This document shows positions 56,310 to 64,000 of a DNA stretch of 64,000 bases, in pieces. Positions within the stretch are counted from its first letter, which is position 1. Each line of letters opens with the position of its first letter. The position numbers and the translations under genes were made by a program. The notes under the pieces were generated by a model. The model did no database searches. It had not been told where the DNA came from and saw only the letters and a list, made by a program, of their open reading frames with translations. Where the stretch lies: positions 1-64,000 of the forward strand of contig CAJXJK010000007.1 of assembly GCA_913054135.1 (NCBI GenBank), given 5' to 3'. The stretch comes from an uncultured Flavobacteriales bacterium. Lineage in GTDB: Bacteria; Bacteroidota; Bacteroidia; Flavobacteriales_D; Crocinitomicaceae.

Positions 56310-57121
56310 TAGCTAAATTTTGAAATTAGGGCTTGCTTGGTATCCTCAGGTACAAATATGTAATCGCACATTTCAAGTTCAGAGTGAATTCCAAACTCCT
56401 GAACTTCTTCAATTTTAACACCACCTTTTTTAATCACTCTGAAAATAGCATAGTTGTTAGAATTTAAGATGTTCTTAATTTCCTTTTGTCTCTCTAATCT
56501 GAATTTGTTTTCTTGAGAATAAACTGGCAATATTTCGCATATAAAAGTAGCCGATTGGTTTACTTCAAAAATAGACTGGATAACCTCTAACTCGGCACCT
56601 TCAACATCTATTTTAGCAATGTCAAAATTCTTGTATTTAGTTTCTTGAAGAGGGATTGTTTGAATATCCAAACTAATTCTTTCGTCTTCTGGTCTAAATT
56701 CTTTAATCATTGAAGCACTTGAATCTCCTTTATCTTTAGGCAGTAAAAAGAGTTGTGCATCTTCTTTTTTGTTTGAGATTCCGTAAGGTTCAAGGGCGCA
56801 ATTTGTGAAGTTATTTTTCTTAATCAAGTCTTCGACATAGTTCACACAAAGCCTATTGGGCTCAAAACCTATGTAATCTGAATTTGGAAACAAAGCTTTC
56901 CAAGCGATCAAAGTTTGACCAACATTGACACCAACATCTAACAAAGATTTGTCTTGGCCTCCTAACTTGAGAAAAAGCTCAATCATCCAAGGTTCGGAGT
57001 TTCTTAAGTTTGCATATCCTAAGCCATTCTGTATAGGAACCATAACGGTTTTATCCTGAACGAAGAATGGATAGGATCTTTTGATTCCTGCCTTATCAAA
57101 TATTTTTTTTAGCAAAATCAT
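56309..57121 (-). CDS. FkbM family methyltransferase
   Basis: 270 residues. Motif I is SLLDVGVNVGQTLIAWKA, followed by DYIGFEPNRLCVNYVEDL and the FkbM-type IAKIDVEGAELEVI. It is the second of three FkbM genes, diverged from the other two, so each probably methylates a different sugar. It is coupled by ATGA to the preceding glycosyltransferase gene. Confidence 0.92.
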   Translation of the reverse strand: MILLKKIFDKAGIKRSYPFFVQDKTVMVPIQNGLGYANLRNSEPWMIELFLKLGGQDKSLLDVGVNVGQTLIAWKALFPNSDYIGFEPNRLCVNYVEDLIKKNNFTNCALEPYGISNKKEDAQLFLLPKDKGDSSASMIKEFRPEDERISLDIQTIPLQETKYKNFDIAKIDVEGAELEVIQSIFEVNQSATFICEILPVYSQENKFRLERQKEIKNILNSNNYAIFRVIKKGGVKIEEVQEFGIHSELEMCDYIFVPEDTKQALISKFS

Positions 57122-58218
57122 AGTTCTATCAGTTCAGTGATTTGTTGAATTTTTTGGCGATAATTTCGTTCATAGGCATATTCTGATCGCATTGCTTTCT
57201 TTTCAGAATGATTCCAGAAATCCAAGTTACTAGCTACTTCCTTAATTGTTTTTGGTAAGTCATTATTGTCTTCCAAAATCAAAATCAAATCTTTGTCAGC
57301 ATCAGAATAATCAGAAATGAAAGAGCAAATGGTGACATTTCCGCTTAGCAAATAAGAAAGGATTTTATGGGTGTTAACCACTCTTAATTCTGATTTATAC
57401 AGAGTAAGATTAATATCTGCTTTGGACAAAAGGTCGTTTAATTGAGAATAGTGGACAGGTCCAATAAAAAACATATTCGATCTTTTTTCTAACTCTTCAA
57501 TTTGAGCAACCACCGCTTCATCCGTTTTACCCAAATTACTCTTGGATTTTGGTCCGACAAAAATAAAGTCAATGTTCAGATTGAAATCCGCAATTTTTCC
57601 TAACAAATCGTAATCCAAATAATTACTAAAGTTGCCAATGGCTATAGCTTTGATCTTGTTTTCACCCGGAAGCTTTGCGTTATACTTGCTATTCGAAGCA
57701 ATGTCTGTCCCATGACCAGTTACGTTGGTCTGGGTCCCGGCTGGTAATTTTTCTTCTAAATGTTTTGAAATCGTGAAGAGGTGGTGTGAAGAGCGAACAA
57801 TCTCATCTTCATATTTTGCATTATAATGGATGTCAGCAGAATGATATATTTTGCAATCTGCTGACCACACCTCTTGATTAAAAAATCGGTAAGGATCAAA
57901 ACTCCAAATGATATCAATTTTCTCACCAATAAATTGCTCTATGTTTTTAGCTGTTTTTTTGAATGTTGATTCTTGAATTCGCTTGGGTAGGGTATTTAGT
58001 CTCGGTAAAATGTTTTTGTACTCAACAATAGTTAAGTTGTCAGAAAGTTGAGTGGATGTAATTTTTTGTTTTTGGATTGGTGTTTTATTCGAACCTTCTG
58101 GAGGTCCAAGAAAATAAACGGTATTGTTTTCAGATAGATAATTAGCGTAATGATGTTTTGAAACAAAATTATCTCCCCACTTTTCTGTCGATATGATCAA
58201 TATCGTTTTATTCTTCAT
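57118..58218 (-). CDS. Glycosyltransferase (GT-B type)
   Basis: 366 residues from ATG 58218 (MKNKTILIISTEKWGDNFVS); an ATG at 58242 would deepen the overlap with the preceding gene from 11 to 35 bases. The N-terminal half holds HADIHYNAKYEDEI-type segments, and the C-terminal half IKAIAIGNFSNYLDYDLLG, IDFIFVGPKSK and ADINLTLYKSELRVVNTHKILSYLLSG. This is the layout of GT4-like enzymes with a weaker signature. Donor unknown. Confidence 0.85.
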   Translation of the reverse strand: MKNKTILIISTEKWGDNFVSKHHYANYLSENNTVYFLGPPEGSNKTPIQKQKITSTQLSDNLTIVEYKNILPRLNTLPKRIQESTFKKTAKNIEQFIGEKIDIIWSFDPYRFFNQEVWSADCKIYHSADIHYNAKYEDEIVRSSHHLFTISKHLEEKLPAGTQTNVTGHGTDIASNSKYNAKLPGENKIKAIAIGNFSNYLDYDLLGKIADFNLNIDFIFVGPKSKSNLGKTDEAVVAQIEELEKRSNMFFIGPVHYSQLNDLLSKADINLTLYKSELRVVNTHKILSYLLSGNVTICSFISDYSDADKDLILILEDNNDLPKTIKEVASNLDFWNHSEKKAMRSEYAYERNYRQKIQQITELIEL

Positions 58219-59350
58219 CAAAAACTTCTTTGAAATAATCAAAATAGGTTTGACCTATAGTTTCATAATTTCTTGCAGCAAGTATAGATTTTGACATGGC
58301 TTCTCCGTTAAAAGAGGCATAATTTGCTTTCATTTTAAGCATTGCATCTTTCCATGCTTCAGGAGTTGGATCTGCTACAATATATCCATTTGTGTCATCT
58401 ATATATTCTTTGATTCCACCCATCTCGTTCGAAATTACAGGAGTTCCAGTAGCCAATGCTTCGGCGCAAATAGATGAGGAAGTTTCGTAGTGAGAAGATT
58501 GGCAATAAACTTGAGAATCATGGATAGTTTTGACGAGTTCGTCTTGCGGAATTCGACCTTTGTAAATGATTTTTTCTTCCAGATTTAACTTTTTAATCAG
58601 TTGGACAAGCCTATCTGATAGTTTTCCTGATCCTGCAAGAATCAATTGAACGTCTTGATCCTCTTTGAGCAACAAGTTGAAACCTTCAATTAAAAGAAAC
58701 GGGTTCTTTAAATCAGTCCAGTTATTTACCGAACAGAAAGTGAAGATTTCGGGGTTTTTGTTTTTCTCTTTGTAATAAAAATCATTCGCGTTTATTACAA
58801 TTGGAAGAACTTTGTAATTCAGTGAATCTAAGCTGCAAAAGTTTTGAATATCTTCTCCCAAGGCGTTTGAAACAAGGAATAGTGGAACATCATGTCTAAA
58901 GATATTCTCTATTCGCTTTCTTCCTTTGTGTCCTTTTGGTAGATGAAACTCTTCATAATATGCTGACCAAACATCTGAAATGGTAAATTTTAAATTAGGG
59001 AATTTTGTCTTGAATTCACTAATTGAAACGGCATTTGGGTAAGCAATGTAAAAATTGACAATGTCAAACTTGCTTTGATTTTCTTTCAGGAATTTCTTGA
59101 TAAATCGTGCGACCAATTTCTCTTTGATAATCCATTTGTTGATGGCCGGATTGAAAGTTTTTCGGTTGAGTTTAACACCCTCAAAAACTTCTGACACCAT
59201 TTCTTTTTTATCACTAAAATGCAAGTGCAACACTTCATTTTCGCAATGCTTATTAAGCGCTTGTAGCTGTCTCAATACAAAAACCCCCGCTAATTCATGA
59301 TCAGGGTTCGGAAACCAAGGGGTGATATGTAATATTCTCAATTTGCTCAT
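58208..59350 (-). CDS. Glycosyltransferase family 4
   Basis: 380 residues. ILHITPWFPNPDHELAGVFV at the N-terminus, FTFCSVNNWTDLKNPFLLIEGF at the domain junction, LILAGSGKLSDRL, and SSHYETSSSICAEALATGTPVIS, the GT4 donor-binding signature. It starts in the stop codon of the preceding GT2 gene (ATGA). It is a cytoplasmic or membrane-associated enzyme of polymer assembly. Confidence 0.93.
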   Translation of the reverse strand: MSKLRILHITPWFPNPDHELAGVFVLRQLQALNKHCENEVLHLHFSDKKEMVSEVFEGVKLNRKTFNPAINKWIIKEKLVARFIKKFLKENQSKFDIVNFYIAYPNAVSISEFKTKFPNLKFTISDVWSAYYEEFHLPKGHKGRKRIENIFRHDVPLFLVSNALGEDIQNFCSLDSLNYKVLPIVINANDFYYKEKNKNPEIFTFCSVNNWTDLKNPFLLIEGFNLLLKEDQDVQLILAGSGKLSDRLVQLIKKLNLEEKIIYKGRIPQDELVKTIHDSQVYCQSSHYETSSSICAEALATGTPVISNEMGGIKEYIDDTNGYIVADPTPEAWKDAMLKMKANYASFNGEAMSKSILAARNYETIGQTYFDYFKEVFDEE

Positions 59351-60327
59351 TTTAAGAAAAAATAATAATTCAATTTTTCAAGACGGTAAGCGATCCTATA
59401 AATAACTTTGTTGCTAAGATACATGAAAGCCTTTCTAGAGAAGATTTTTTTTACGACTGACTGAGAGATTGTGCCGAAACCAAACTTGTCTATTTTTCTC
59501 AATCGCGCAAAGGCAGAATCAAGTTCTCCTAATTCTCCATTTTTGAAGAGGTGATTCATCATTTCGCGATATACAAATCTTAATTGACGCTTAAATAAAA
59601 GGCTTGAGAATGTTTTTGATTCAAGATGTTTTAAATAAAGATGCTCTTTTCCTCTAAGCATTTTTACCTGATTTAAGTGTATGCCTGATGGATGTTCTCT
59701 GTAGTAAACGAGTCTTTCGTTCTGTCCAAAGAATGTTTTATTGTCAATAGCAAGTCTTAGCCAAAGGTCCCAATCTTCGGTCCCAATTTGTTGCTTTTCT
59801 TCATTCAGTGGGTGAGATTTTGCCACTTCTGTTTTGAGCAATACTGAACTATTGATAATGCCAGATCTTACAAAGAGGTCTTTCACAAAAGCATCCCCAT
59901 TGAGCTCTCCCGTTTTCCAGATAGGAATTTCCTTATTTGATTCTTTAACTTCATGAAATTCGCAGCCTTGTGAGAATATTAAGTCAATTCGAGGATTACT
60001 TTGGGCTAATTTGATTTGAATATCAAGCTTTTCTTCGGTCCACAAATCATCTGCATCTAAAAATGCAATCCAATCGCCTTTTGCTTTAGAGATCCCCAAG
60101 TTTCTTGCTGAAGCTTGCCCTCCATTCTCTTTGCACAAGTATGTAACTCTTGAATCTTTCTCTTGTACTCCTTTAATTAAACTGGTAGTGTTGTCGGTAG
60201 AGCCGTCATCTACGATTATCAATTCCCAATTAGAGAAAGATTGTTTCAGAACACTATCGATTGTTTCCTCAATAAATTTTTCACCATTAAAGACAGGTAT
60301 TACAATACTTATGATTGGCTGACTCAC
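59347..60327 (-). CDS. Glycosyltransferase family 2
   Basis: 326 residues starting at GTG 60327. GT2 signature: SIVIPVFNGEKFIEETIDSV, LIIVDDGSTDNT, DWIAFLDADDLW and TEDWDLWLRLAI. The C-terminal ~70 residues are basic and aromatic, suggesting membrane association. A 73-base gap separates it from the FkbM gene upstream, the largest in the operon. Confidence 0.94.
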   Translation of the reverse strand: MSQPIISIVIPVFNGEKFIEETIDSVLKQSFSNWELIIVDDGSTDNTTSLIKGVQEKDSRVTYLCKENGGQASARNLGISKAKGDWIAFLDADDLWTEEKLDIQIKLAQSNPRIDLIFSQGCEFHEVKESNKEIPIWKTGELNGDAFVKDLFVRSGIINSSVLLKTEVAKSHPLNEEKQQIGTEDWDLWLRLAIDNKTFFGQNERLVYYREHPSGIHLNQVKMLRGKEHLYLKHLESKTFSSLLFKRQLRFVYREMMNHLFKNGELGELDSAFARLRKIDKFGFGTISQSVVKKIFSRKAFMYLSNKVIYRIAYRLEKLNYYFFLK

Positions 60328-60400
60328 GGTTTTAAAATTTGTTCAATAGTGTAGGTTTGTTTGGCATCTTTTCGTTCAATAACGACAGTTGACTATGTGT

Positions 60401-61201
60401 TTAGTCTCTCAAAACAGCTAGTATATTTTGAAATAAAAAGATCTCATGTTTAGGTTGCCAGTGATTGAGAGGAATCAATTTCTTTTCTTCTAATCTAAAA
60501 AAGTCAAAGCCATCTAACTCTGCATAGAAATCCTTTAAAAACCTTCTTTTCACAATGTTAACTTCATTAAATTCAAACTGAATAAGCTTTACTTTGTTTT
60601 CTTGTAGAAGCCCTTTTGCTCCTCTAAGCGCTTCTAATTCGAAGCCCTCAATATCAATCTTTAAAAAGTCTATTTCTTCAATCCCATTTGTTGCACAATA
60701 ATTATCTAAAGTGTCTACCTTAATATCAATTGATGTCAAGTTTTCTTGCTTTCCAATAACTGTTAAAATTTCTGGATTAGAAGATGCTTGAACACTAGTC
60801 TTGTCATCTTGACTAAAATAGAGCTTAAGGTTTCCTTCTTCTTCGCCTATCCCTCCATTTACTAAGGTTGCTATAGACTGACAATTTTCTTTTAGTTTTT
60901 GAAAAGTGTTTGGATTTGGTTCAAAACAATGAATACTAGCGCTTGGATGGTTTTTCGCTAGGAGTTCAGTGAAGTCTCCAACATTTGCTCCGACATCTAT
61001 AAAAGTTGGCTTCTTGCTTATGTTTTGTTTTCCCAAAATGTTTTTGATGAAATTGAGTTCGCCACTTGCTTCTAGTGAAGTTGATCTTAAAAAACCGCTC
61101 TCAACATAGCCTAATCCTGTCAAGTCTATCTTGGCTTTTCTAGACAGAAAGAGAATGATTCTGACACAGAGTTGTCCTATTTTGAGTTTAATCTTTTGCA
61201 T
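60401..61201 (-). CDS. FkbM family methyltransferase
   Basis: 266 residues with an N-terminal hydrophobic segment (LCVRIILFLSRKA). Motif I is PTFIDVGANVGDFTELLA, then IHCFEPNPNTFQKLKENC and FLKIDIEGFELEALRGA. It is the third FkbM gene of the operon, 32 bases after the flippase gene. Probably O-methylates a sugar; an N-terminal membrane contact would place it near lipid-linked intermediates. Confidence 0.92.
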   Translation of the reverse strand: MQKIKLKIGQLCVRIILFLSRKAKIDLTGLGYVESGFLRSTSLEASGELNFIKNILGKQNISKKPTFIDVGANVGDFTELLAKNHPSASIHCFEPNPNTFQKLKENCQSIATLVNGGIGEEEGNLKLYFSQDDKTSVQASSNPEILTVIGKQENLTSIDIKVDTLDNYCATNGIEEIDFLKIDIEGFELEALRGAKGLLQENKVKLIQFEFNEVNIVKRRFLKDFYAELDGFDFFRLEEKKLIPLNHWQPKHEIFLFQNILAVLRD

Positions 61202-61233
61202 TAAAATTATTTTGTCACGATCACGGAGTATGG

Positions 61234-62688
61234 CTAATTTACTGATTTTTTCAAGCCAATCATTCTTTTTACTTTGTCAAAGTCGATCATTTTTTCTTGG
61301 AATAAATAAAAAGTGAAAATTAGAATTAACATGATTTTGATTGTCAGTACATAAGCATAATCTAAAGTCAGAATAAAATCCAGGTAGCTGCCGAAACCAA
61401 AGAAGATTGCGAATGTAATAAGGACCCTGGCGTACTTCATTTTTTCAAGTGGAATTCTGTAAAGCCTTTGTGAAATGGCGAAGAGAGTTCCATTACTAAT
61501 AATTAAACTGATCAAGGTGGCAATAGCTGCACCCGTAAACCCCCACTCATTGATGAAATAATAATTTAATACTACATTCAATCCACTTGTGATGATAACA
61601 GTGATGGCGATCAGTTTAGTCTTCTCTTTTACGTGCAGCCCTGGAGAGAACATGCCTAAACCAGTAATCAAAACAGCTAAATAAAACAGAGGCATGAATA
61701 CGCTTGCTTCATAATAAATGGGTTGAGTGAAAATGTAAAGAGTTTCGTAAGAAAAGTAAGCCAAGCAAAGCCCCCCAATTGTACTTAATCCGATAAAGAG
61801 TTTGAAGATTTTACCAAGTTCAGTTTTAGTTGAAGGGTCTGAATGTCTTTCGTAGATAAGTGGAGCTAGGGCGGATTGAAAAGCAAGAATTATCAATGAA
61901 ACAATTGCTGAAAATTTAAAGGCCATGTCATAGACACCCACTGCCTCTAGAGATTCATTTATTTCTTTTATAAAAACTCGGTCAGTATAATTCAACACCA
62001 TGTACGCTATTGAGGCAGGAACCAAAGGTGTACTAAAAACCAGCAGCTTTTTAATCGACTTCTTGTCAATATGAAACATTAAGTCTTTCCTCAATTGATA
62101 GAGCTGGAAGACAATGATTAAAGGAGCAGTAATAATTGATGAAAGAAATATACTTTCTAGCCTATAGTTCAGTCCGAGTGCAAAAAGAAGGATAAGTAAG
62201 ATGCTAATAATTGCATACAAGAAGGTTGTTATAGAGTAAGCTTTGGTTTTTCGCAAGAACTTTAACTGAACACCTAGCGTGTAGAATAAGCTGTTGAGAA
62301 AGATGGTAACTAGCCAGAGGTGATAAACATAGATTGGTATTTGGCTGTCTTCTGATAAAAAGGCTAAGACCTCATCTTGAAAAACGAGTGCAAAAATTAT
62401 GAAAACTGTATAGCTCCCCATGGTGAAGAAAAGACTAGAAGAAGCAATTTTCTTTTTCTCAAGAGGTGAAGTTAGTTTGTCTGAAATGAACCTTCCCATT
62501 CCTTGATAAATCTGGAATGAAAAAATTGCAGCTACAAGCGCGGCTGAGACCCCAAGCATAGCTAGCATTCCGTATTCACTTCCTGTAAAATATGCCGAGT
62601 AAAAAGGCAGCAACAACAAACTGACTCCTTTGGTGAGTAAGTTGGCAATCGTATAAAGTCCTCCTTCTTTTAGTAAATCTCTTAGCAT
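61234..62688 (-). CDS. Wzx-type polysaccharide flippase
   Basis: 484 residues with about 14 membrane helices in the MATE-like/MurJ layout typical of oligosaccharide flippases. The N-terminal GGLYTIANLLTKGVSLLLLPFYSAYFT and mid-protein PLVPASIAYMVLNYTDRVFI are characteristic. It moves lipid-linked repeat units across the inner membrane, implying a Wzx/Wzy-type surface polymer. It is the first gene of the minus-strand operon and is divergent from rdgB. No priming glycosyltransferase is in the window. Confidence 0.94.
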   Translation of the reverse strand: MLRDLLKEGGLYTIANLLTKGVSLLLLPFYSAYFTGSEYGMLAMLGVSAALVAAIFSFQIYQGMGRFISDKLTSPLEKKKIASSSLFFTMGSYTVFIIFALVFQDEVLAFLSEDSQIPIYVYHLWLVTIFLNSLFYTLGVQLKFLRKTKAYSITTFLYAIISILLILLFALGLNYRLESIFLSSIITAPLIIVFQLYQLRKDLMFHIDKKSIKKLLVFSTPLVPASIAYMVLNYTDRVFIKEINESLEAVGVYDMAFKFSAIVSLIILAFQSALAPLIYERHSDPSTKTELGKIFKLFIGLSTIGGLCLAYFSYETLYIFTQPIYYEASVFMPLFYLAVLITGLGMFSPGLHVKEKTKLIAITVIITSGLNVVLNYYFINEWGFTGAAIATLISLIISNGTLFAISQRLYRIPLEKMKYARVLITFAIFFGFGSYLDFILTLDYAYVLTIKIMLILIFTFYLFQEKMIDFDKVKRMIGLKKSVN

Positions 62689-62777
62689 TTGCAGATAAAG
62701 CGTAGTTTTGCAAAGTAAATTAACGCAATTTTTATGCGTTCTATTTTACTTAATCGATAAGTTGTACACATGCTCCT

Positions 62778-63353
62778 ATGAATATAGTATTTGCCACACA
62801 AAATCAGAATAAAGCCAAAGAAATTCAAAAGCTTTTGCCAACTAAACTTGTAGTCAAAACTTTAAGTGAAATCGGATGTCATGAAGATATTCCAGAAACG
62901 GCTCCAAACCTTGAGGGAAATGCCTCATTGAAGTCTCTGTATGTAGCGCAAAAATTTGACATGAATTGCTTTGCAGATGATACCGGTTTAGAGATTGAAG
63001 CACTCAACGGAGAACCTGGTGTTTATTCAGCTAGATACGCCGGCGATCAAAAAGATTCGAATGATAATATGGATTTGGTGCTCGAGAAATTGAAAGATGA
63101 ATCGAACAGAAAAGCTCAGTTTAGGACTGTAATCTCACTTAGAATGAATGGTCAAGAGGTCCTTTTCGAAGGAATAGTTAAAGGGAATATCAGATCAGAA
63201 AGATCAGGTGTAGAAGGATTTGGTTATGACCCAATTTTTGAACCTGAAGGCTTTGATGTCACTTTTGCTGAAATGTCAATTGAGGACAAAAATAAAATCT
63301 CTCATAGAGGAAAAGCTGTGCAAAAGTTGATTGCTTATCTCAATAATGTCTAA
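62778..63353 (+). CDS. rdgB: Non-canonical purine NTP pyrophosphatase RdgB/HAM1
   Basis: 191 residues. Motifs: FATQNQNKAKEIQKLLP, CFADDTGLEIEALNGEPGVYSARYAG, FGYDPIFEPEG and SHRGKAVQKL. It hydrolyses ITP, dITP and XTP to the monophosphate, keeping damaged purines out of nucleic acids. Length normal. Another ATG 8 bases upstream is out of frame. Divergent from the flippase gene. Confidence 0.96.
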   Translation: MNIVFATQNQNKAKEIQKLLPTKLVVKTLSEIGCHEDIPETAPNLEGNASLKSLYVAQKFDMNCFADDTGLEIEALNGEPGVYSARYAGDQKDSNDNMDLVLEKLKDESNRKAQFRTVISLRMNGQEVLFEGIVKGNIRSERSGVEGFGYDPIFEPEGFDVTFAEMSIEDKNKISHRGKAVQKLIAYLNNV

Positions 63354-63375
63354 TTTCATACTCTAAAATTTATTC

Positions 63376-63909
63376 ATGATACAAAGATCACAAACAGTGT
63401 ATTTATTACTGGCATTCATTTGTATGACTCTGTTATTGTTTTTTCCTCTTTTCTCAGTTGTTTCAACTTTTGATGGAATTTCCATGACAGGTGAAGTAAG
63501 CGCTTACGGATTTCATATCGTTGATGCGCCAACTATTGATGCTGAAGGCATGACCTTCTCACCAGGAAAACCAGTAGAGGTACCGATTTACATTATTTTT
63601 ATTGTGTTAGCCTTGTTAACAGCAATGGGAATTATGCTGTACAAGAAGAGGAAAAGACAACTGCTGGTTTGTAGATTAAATTTCATTTTACACCTCATTG
63701 TAGTAATTGCCTTCTATGTGTTTTATTACTTAGGACAAGGTGCCTTATCTGAAGCTTTAAATTCAAAAGCGGTTGAAGGAGTTGAGGTTTCTTTTGCAAT
63801 GAACGCAGGATTCTTTCTATTGATTCCGACCATTCCATTTTTACTATTGGCAATTCGTGGAATTAAGAATGATGAGAAGTTATTGCAATCAATTGATAGA
63901 ATTAGATAA
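63376..63909 (+). CDS. DUF4293 family membrane protein
   Basis: 177 residues with four hydrophobic helices (starting TVYLLLAFICMTLLLFFPLF) and an extracytoplasmic loop of ~50 residues after the first. The MIQRSQTVYLLLA start is typical of DUF4293 in Bacteroidota. Function unknown. It shares one base (TAATG) with the following ATPase gene, so they are co-translated. Confidence 0.88.
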   Translation: MIQRSQTVYLLLAFICMTLLLFFPLFSVVSTFDGISMTGEVSAYGFHIVDAPTIDAEGMTFSPGKPVEVPIYIIFIVLALLTAMGIMLYKKRKRQLLVCRLNFILHLIVVIAFYVFYYLGQGALSEALNSKAVEGVEVSFAMNAGFFLLIPTIPFLLLAIRGIKNDEKLLQSIDRIR

Positions 63910-64000
63910 TGAATTATTTATCGGTTGAAAACCTAACCAAATCATTTGGTGTTCGAGTAATTTTTGAAGATTTAACTTTCGGAATTGATAAAGGCGATAA
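63909..64000 (+). CDS. ABC-F family ATP-binding protein (3'-partial)
   Basis: Only the first 30 codons are in the window: MNYLSVENLTKSFGVRVIFE and a following GIDKGD. This is the start of an ABC ATPase domain just before the Walker A loop, and the double use of the LSVENLTKSFG pattern is typical of ABC-F (EttA/Uup-like) proteins of Bacteroidota, which act on the ribosome and not in transport. An ordinary ABC transporter ATPase cannot be excluded from so little sequence. Confidence 0.75.
   Translation, partial: MNYLSVENLTKSFGVRVIFEDLTFGIDKGD

Noticed and set aside
46759-62688. The polysaccharide locus as a recently acquired island
   Set aside because: No transposase, integrase or flanking repeat is visible. 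Codon and base use look similar to the neighbouring genes, though I cannot measure this precisely by eye.

Overview
The window is an AT-rich chromosomal segment from a Bacteroidota bacterium, most likely a marine or aquatic member of the Flavobacteriales. Four kinds of evidence support this. There are type IX secretion system (T9SS) cargo proteins with both type A and type B C-terminal sorting domains, PorP/SprF-family outer-membrane proteins, families largely confined to Bacteroidota (DUF4293, DUF4783, DUF5723), and a tRNA promoter that fits the Bacteroidota TTG-N19-TAnnTTTG pattern. I see no insertion sequences, prophage, CRISPR array or rRNA genes. The only stable RNA gene recognised is tRNA-Asp(GTC).

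Layout. Positions 1-6733 (+) hold a three-gene T9SS surface cassette: a giant, highly acidic thrombospondin-3-repeat protein (5' end outside the window), a PorP/SprF protein and a PorE-like OmpA/propeller protein. Positions 7159-15162 hold a small unknown gene and two large secreted type A cargo proteins on the minus strand: a trypsin-like protease with SprB repeats, and a protein of 16 alternating PKD domains. Positions 15371-27176 (-) are the most interesting part. A second adhesin/PorP/PorE-like cassette is flanked by three SiaC-family (DUF1987) phosphoproteins and followed by a membrane-bound propeller sensor whose cytoplasmic output is a SpoIIE-type PP2C phosphatase. Just upstream (27383-30937, -) is a phosphorelay group: a receiver, a degenerate receiver and a hybrid histidine kinase with an Hpt domain.

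Positions 31132-46757 are mainly housekeeping and small conserved genes: tRNA-Asp, a DUF58 protein, yidD, a DUF2306 membrane protein, dsbD, rnhB, a DUF5723/TSP3/OmpA outer-membrane protein paired with a membrane-anchored partner, a lipoprotein, an acyltransferase and rlmH. Positions 46759-62688 form a surface-polysaccharide locus, nearly all on the minus strand. It holds a Wzx-type flippase, six recognisable glycosyltransferases, three FkbM methyltransferases, a class I methyltransferase, an FAD-dependent oxidoreductase-like protein, a GINT1-like propeller protein, a formyltransferase and a polysaccharide deacetylase, plus one plus-strand polytopic membrane protein. The window closes with rdgB, a DUF4293 gene and the start of an ABC-F ATPase gene (+).

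How the parts may work together. Large adhesins, proteases and surface glycans would make up the cell surface of a particle-attached or gliding bacterium. The SiaC/SpoIIE genes around the second adhesin cassette suggest that its export or activity is controlled by a phosphorylation switch. This is inferred from gene order only, but it is the best candidate in the window for an undescribed system.
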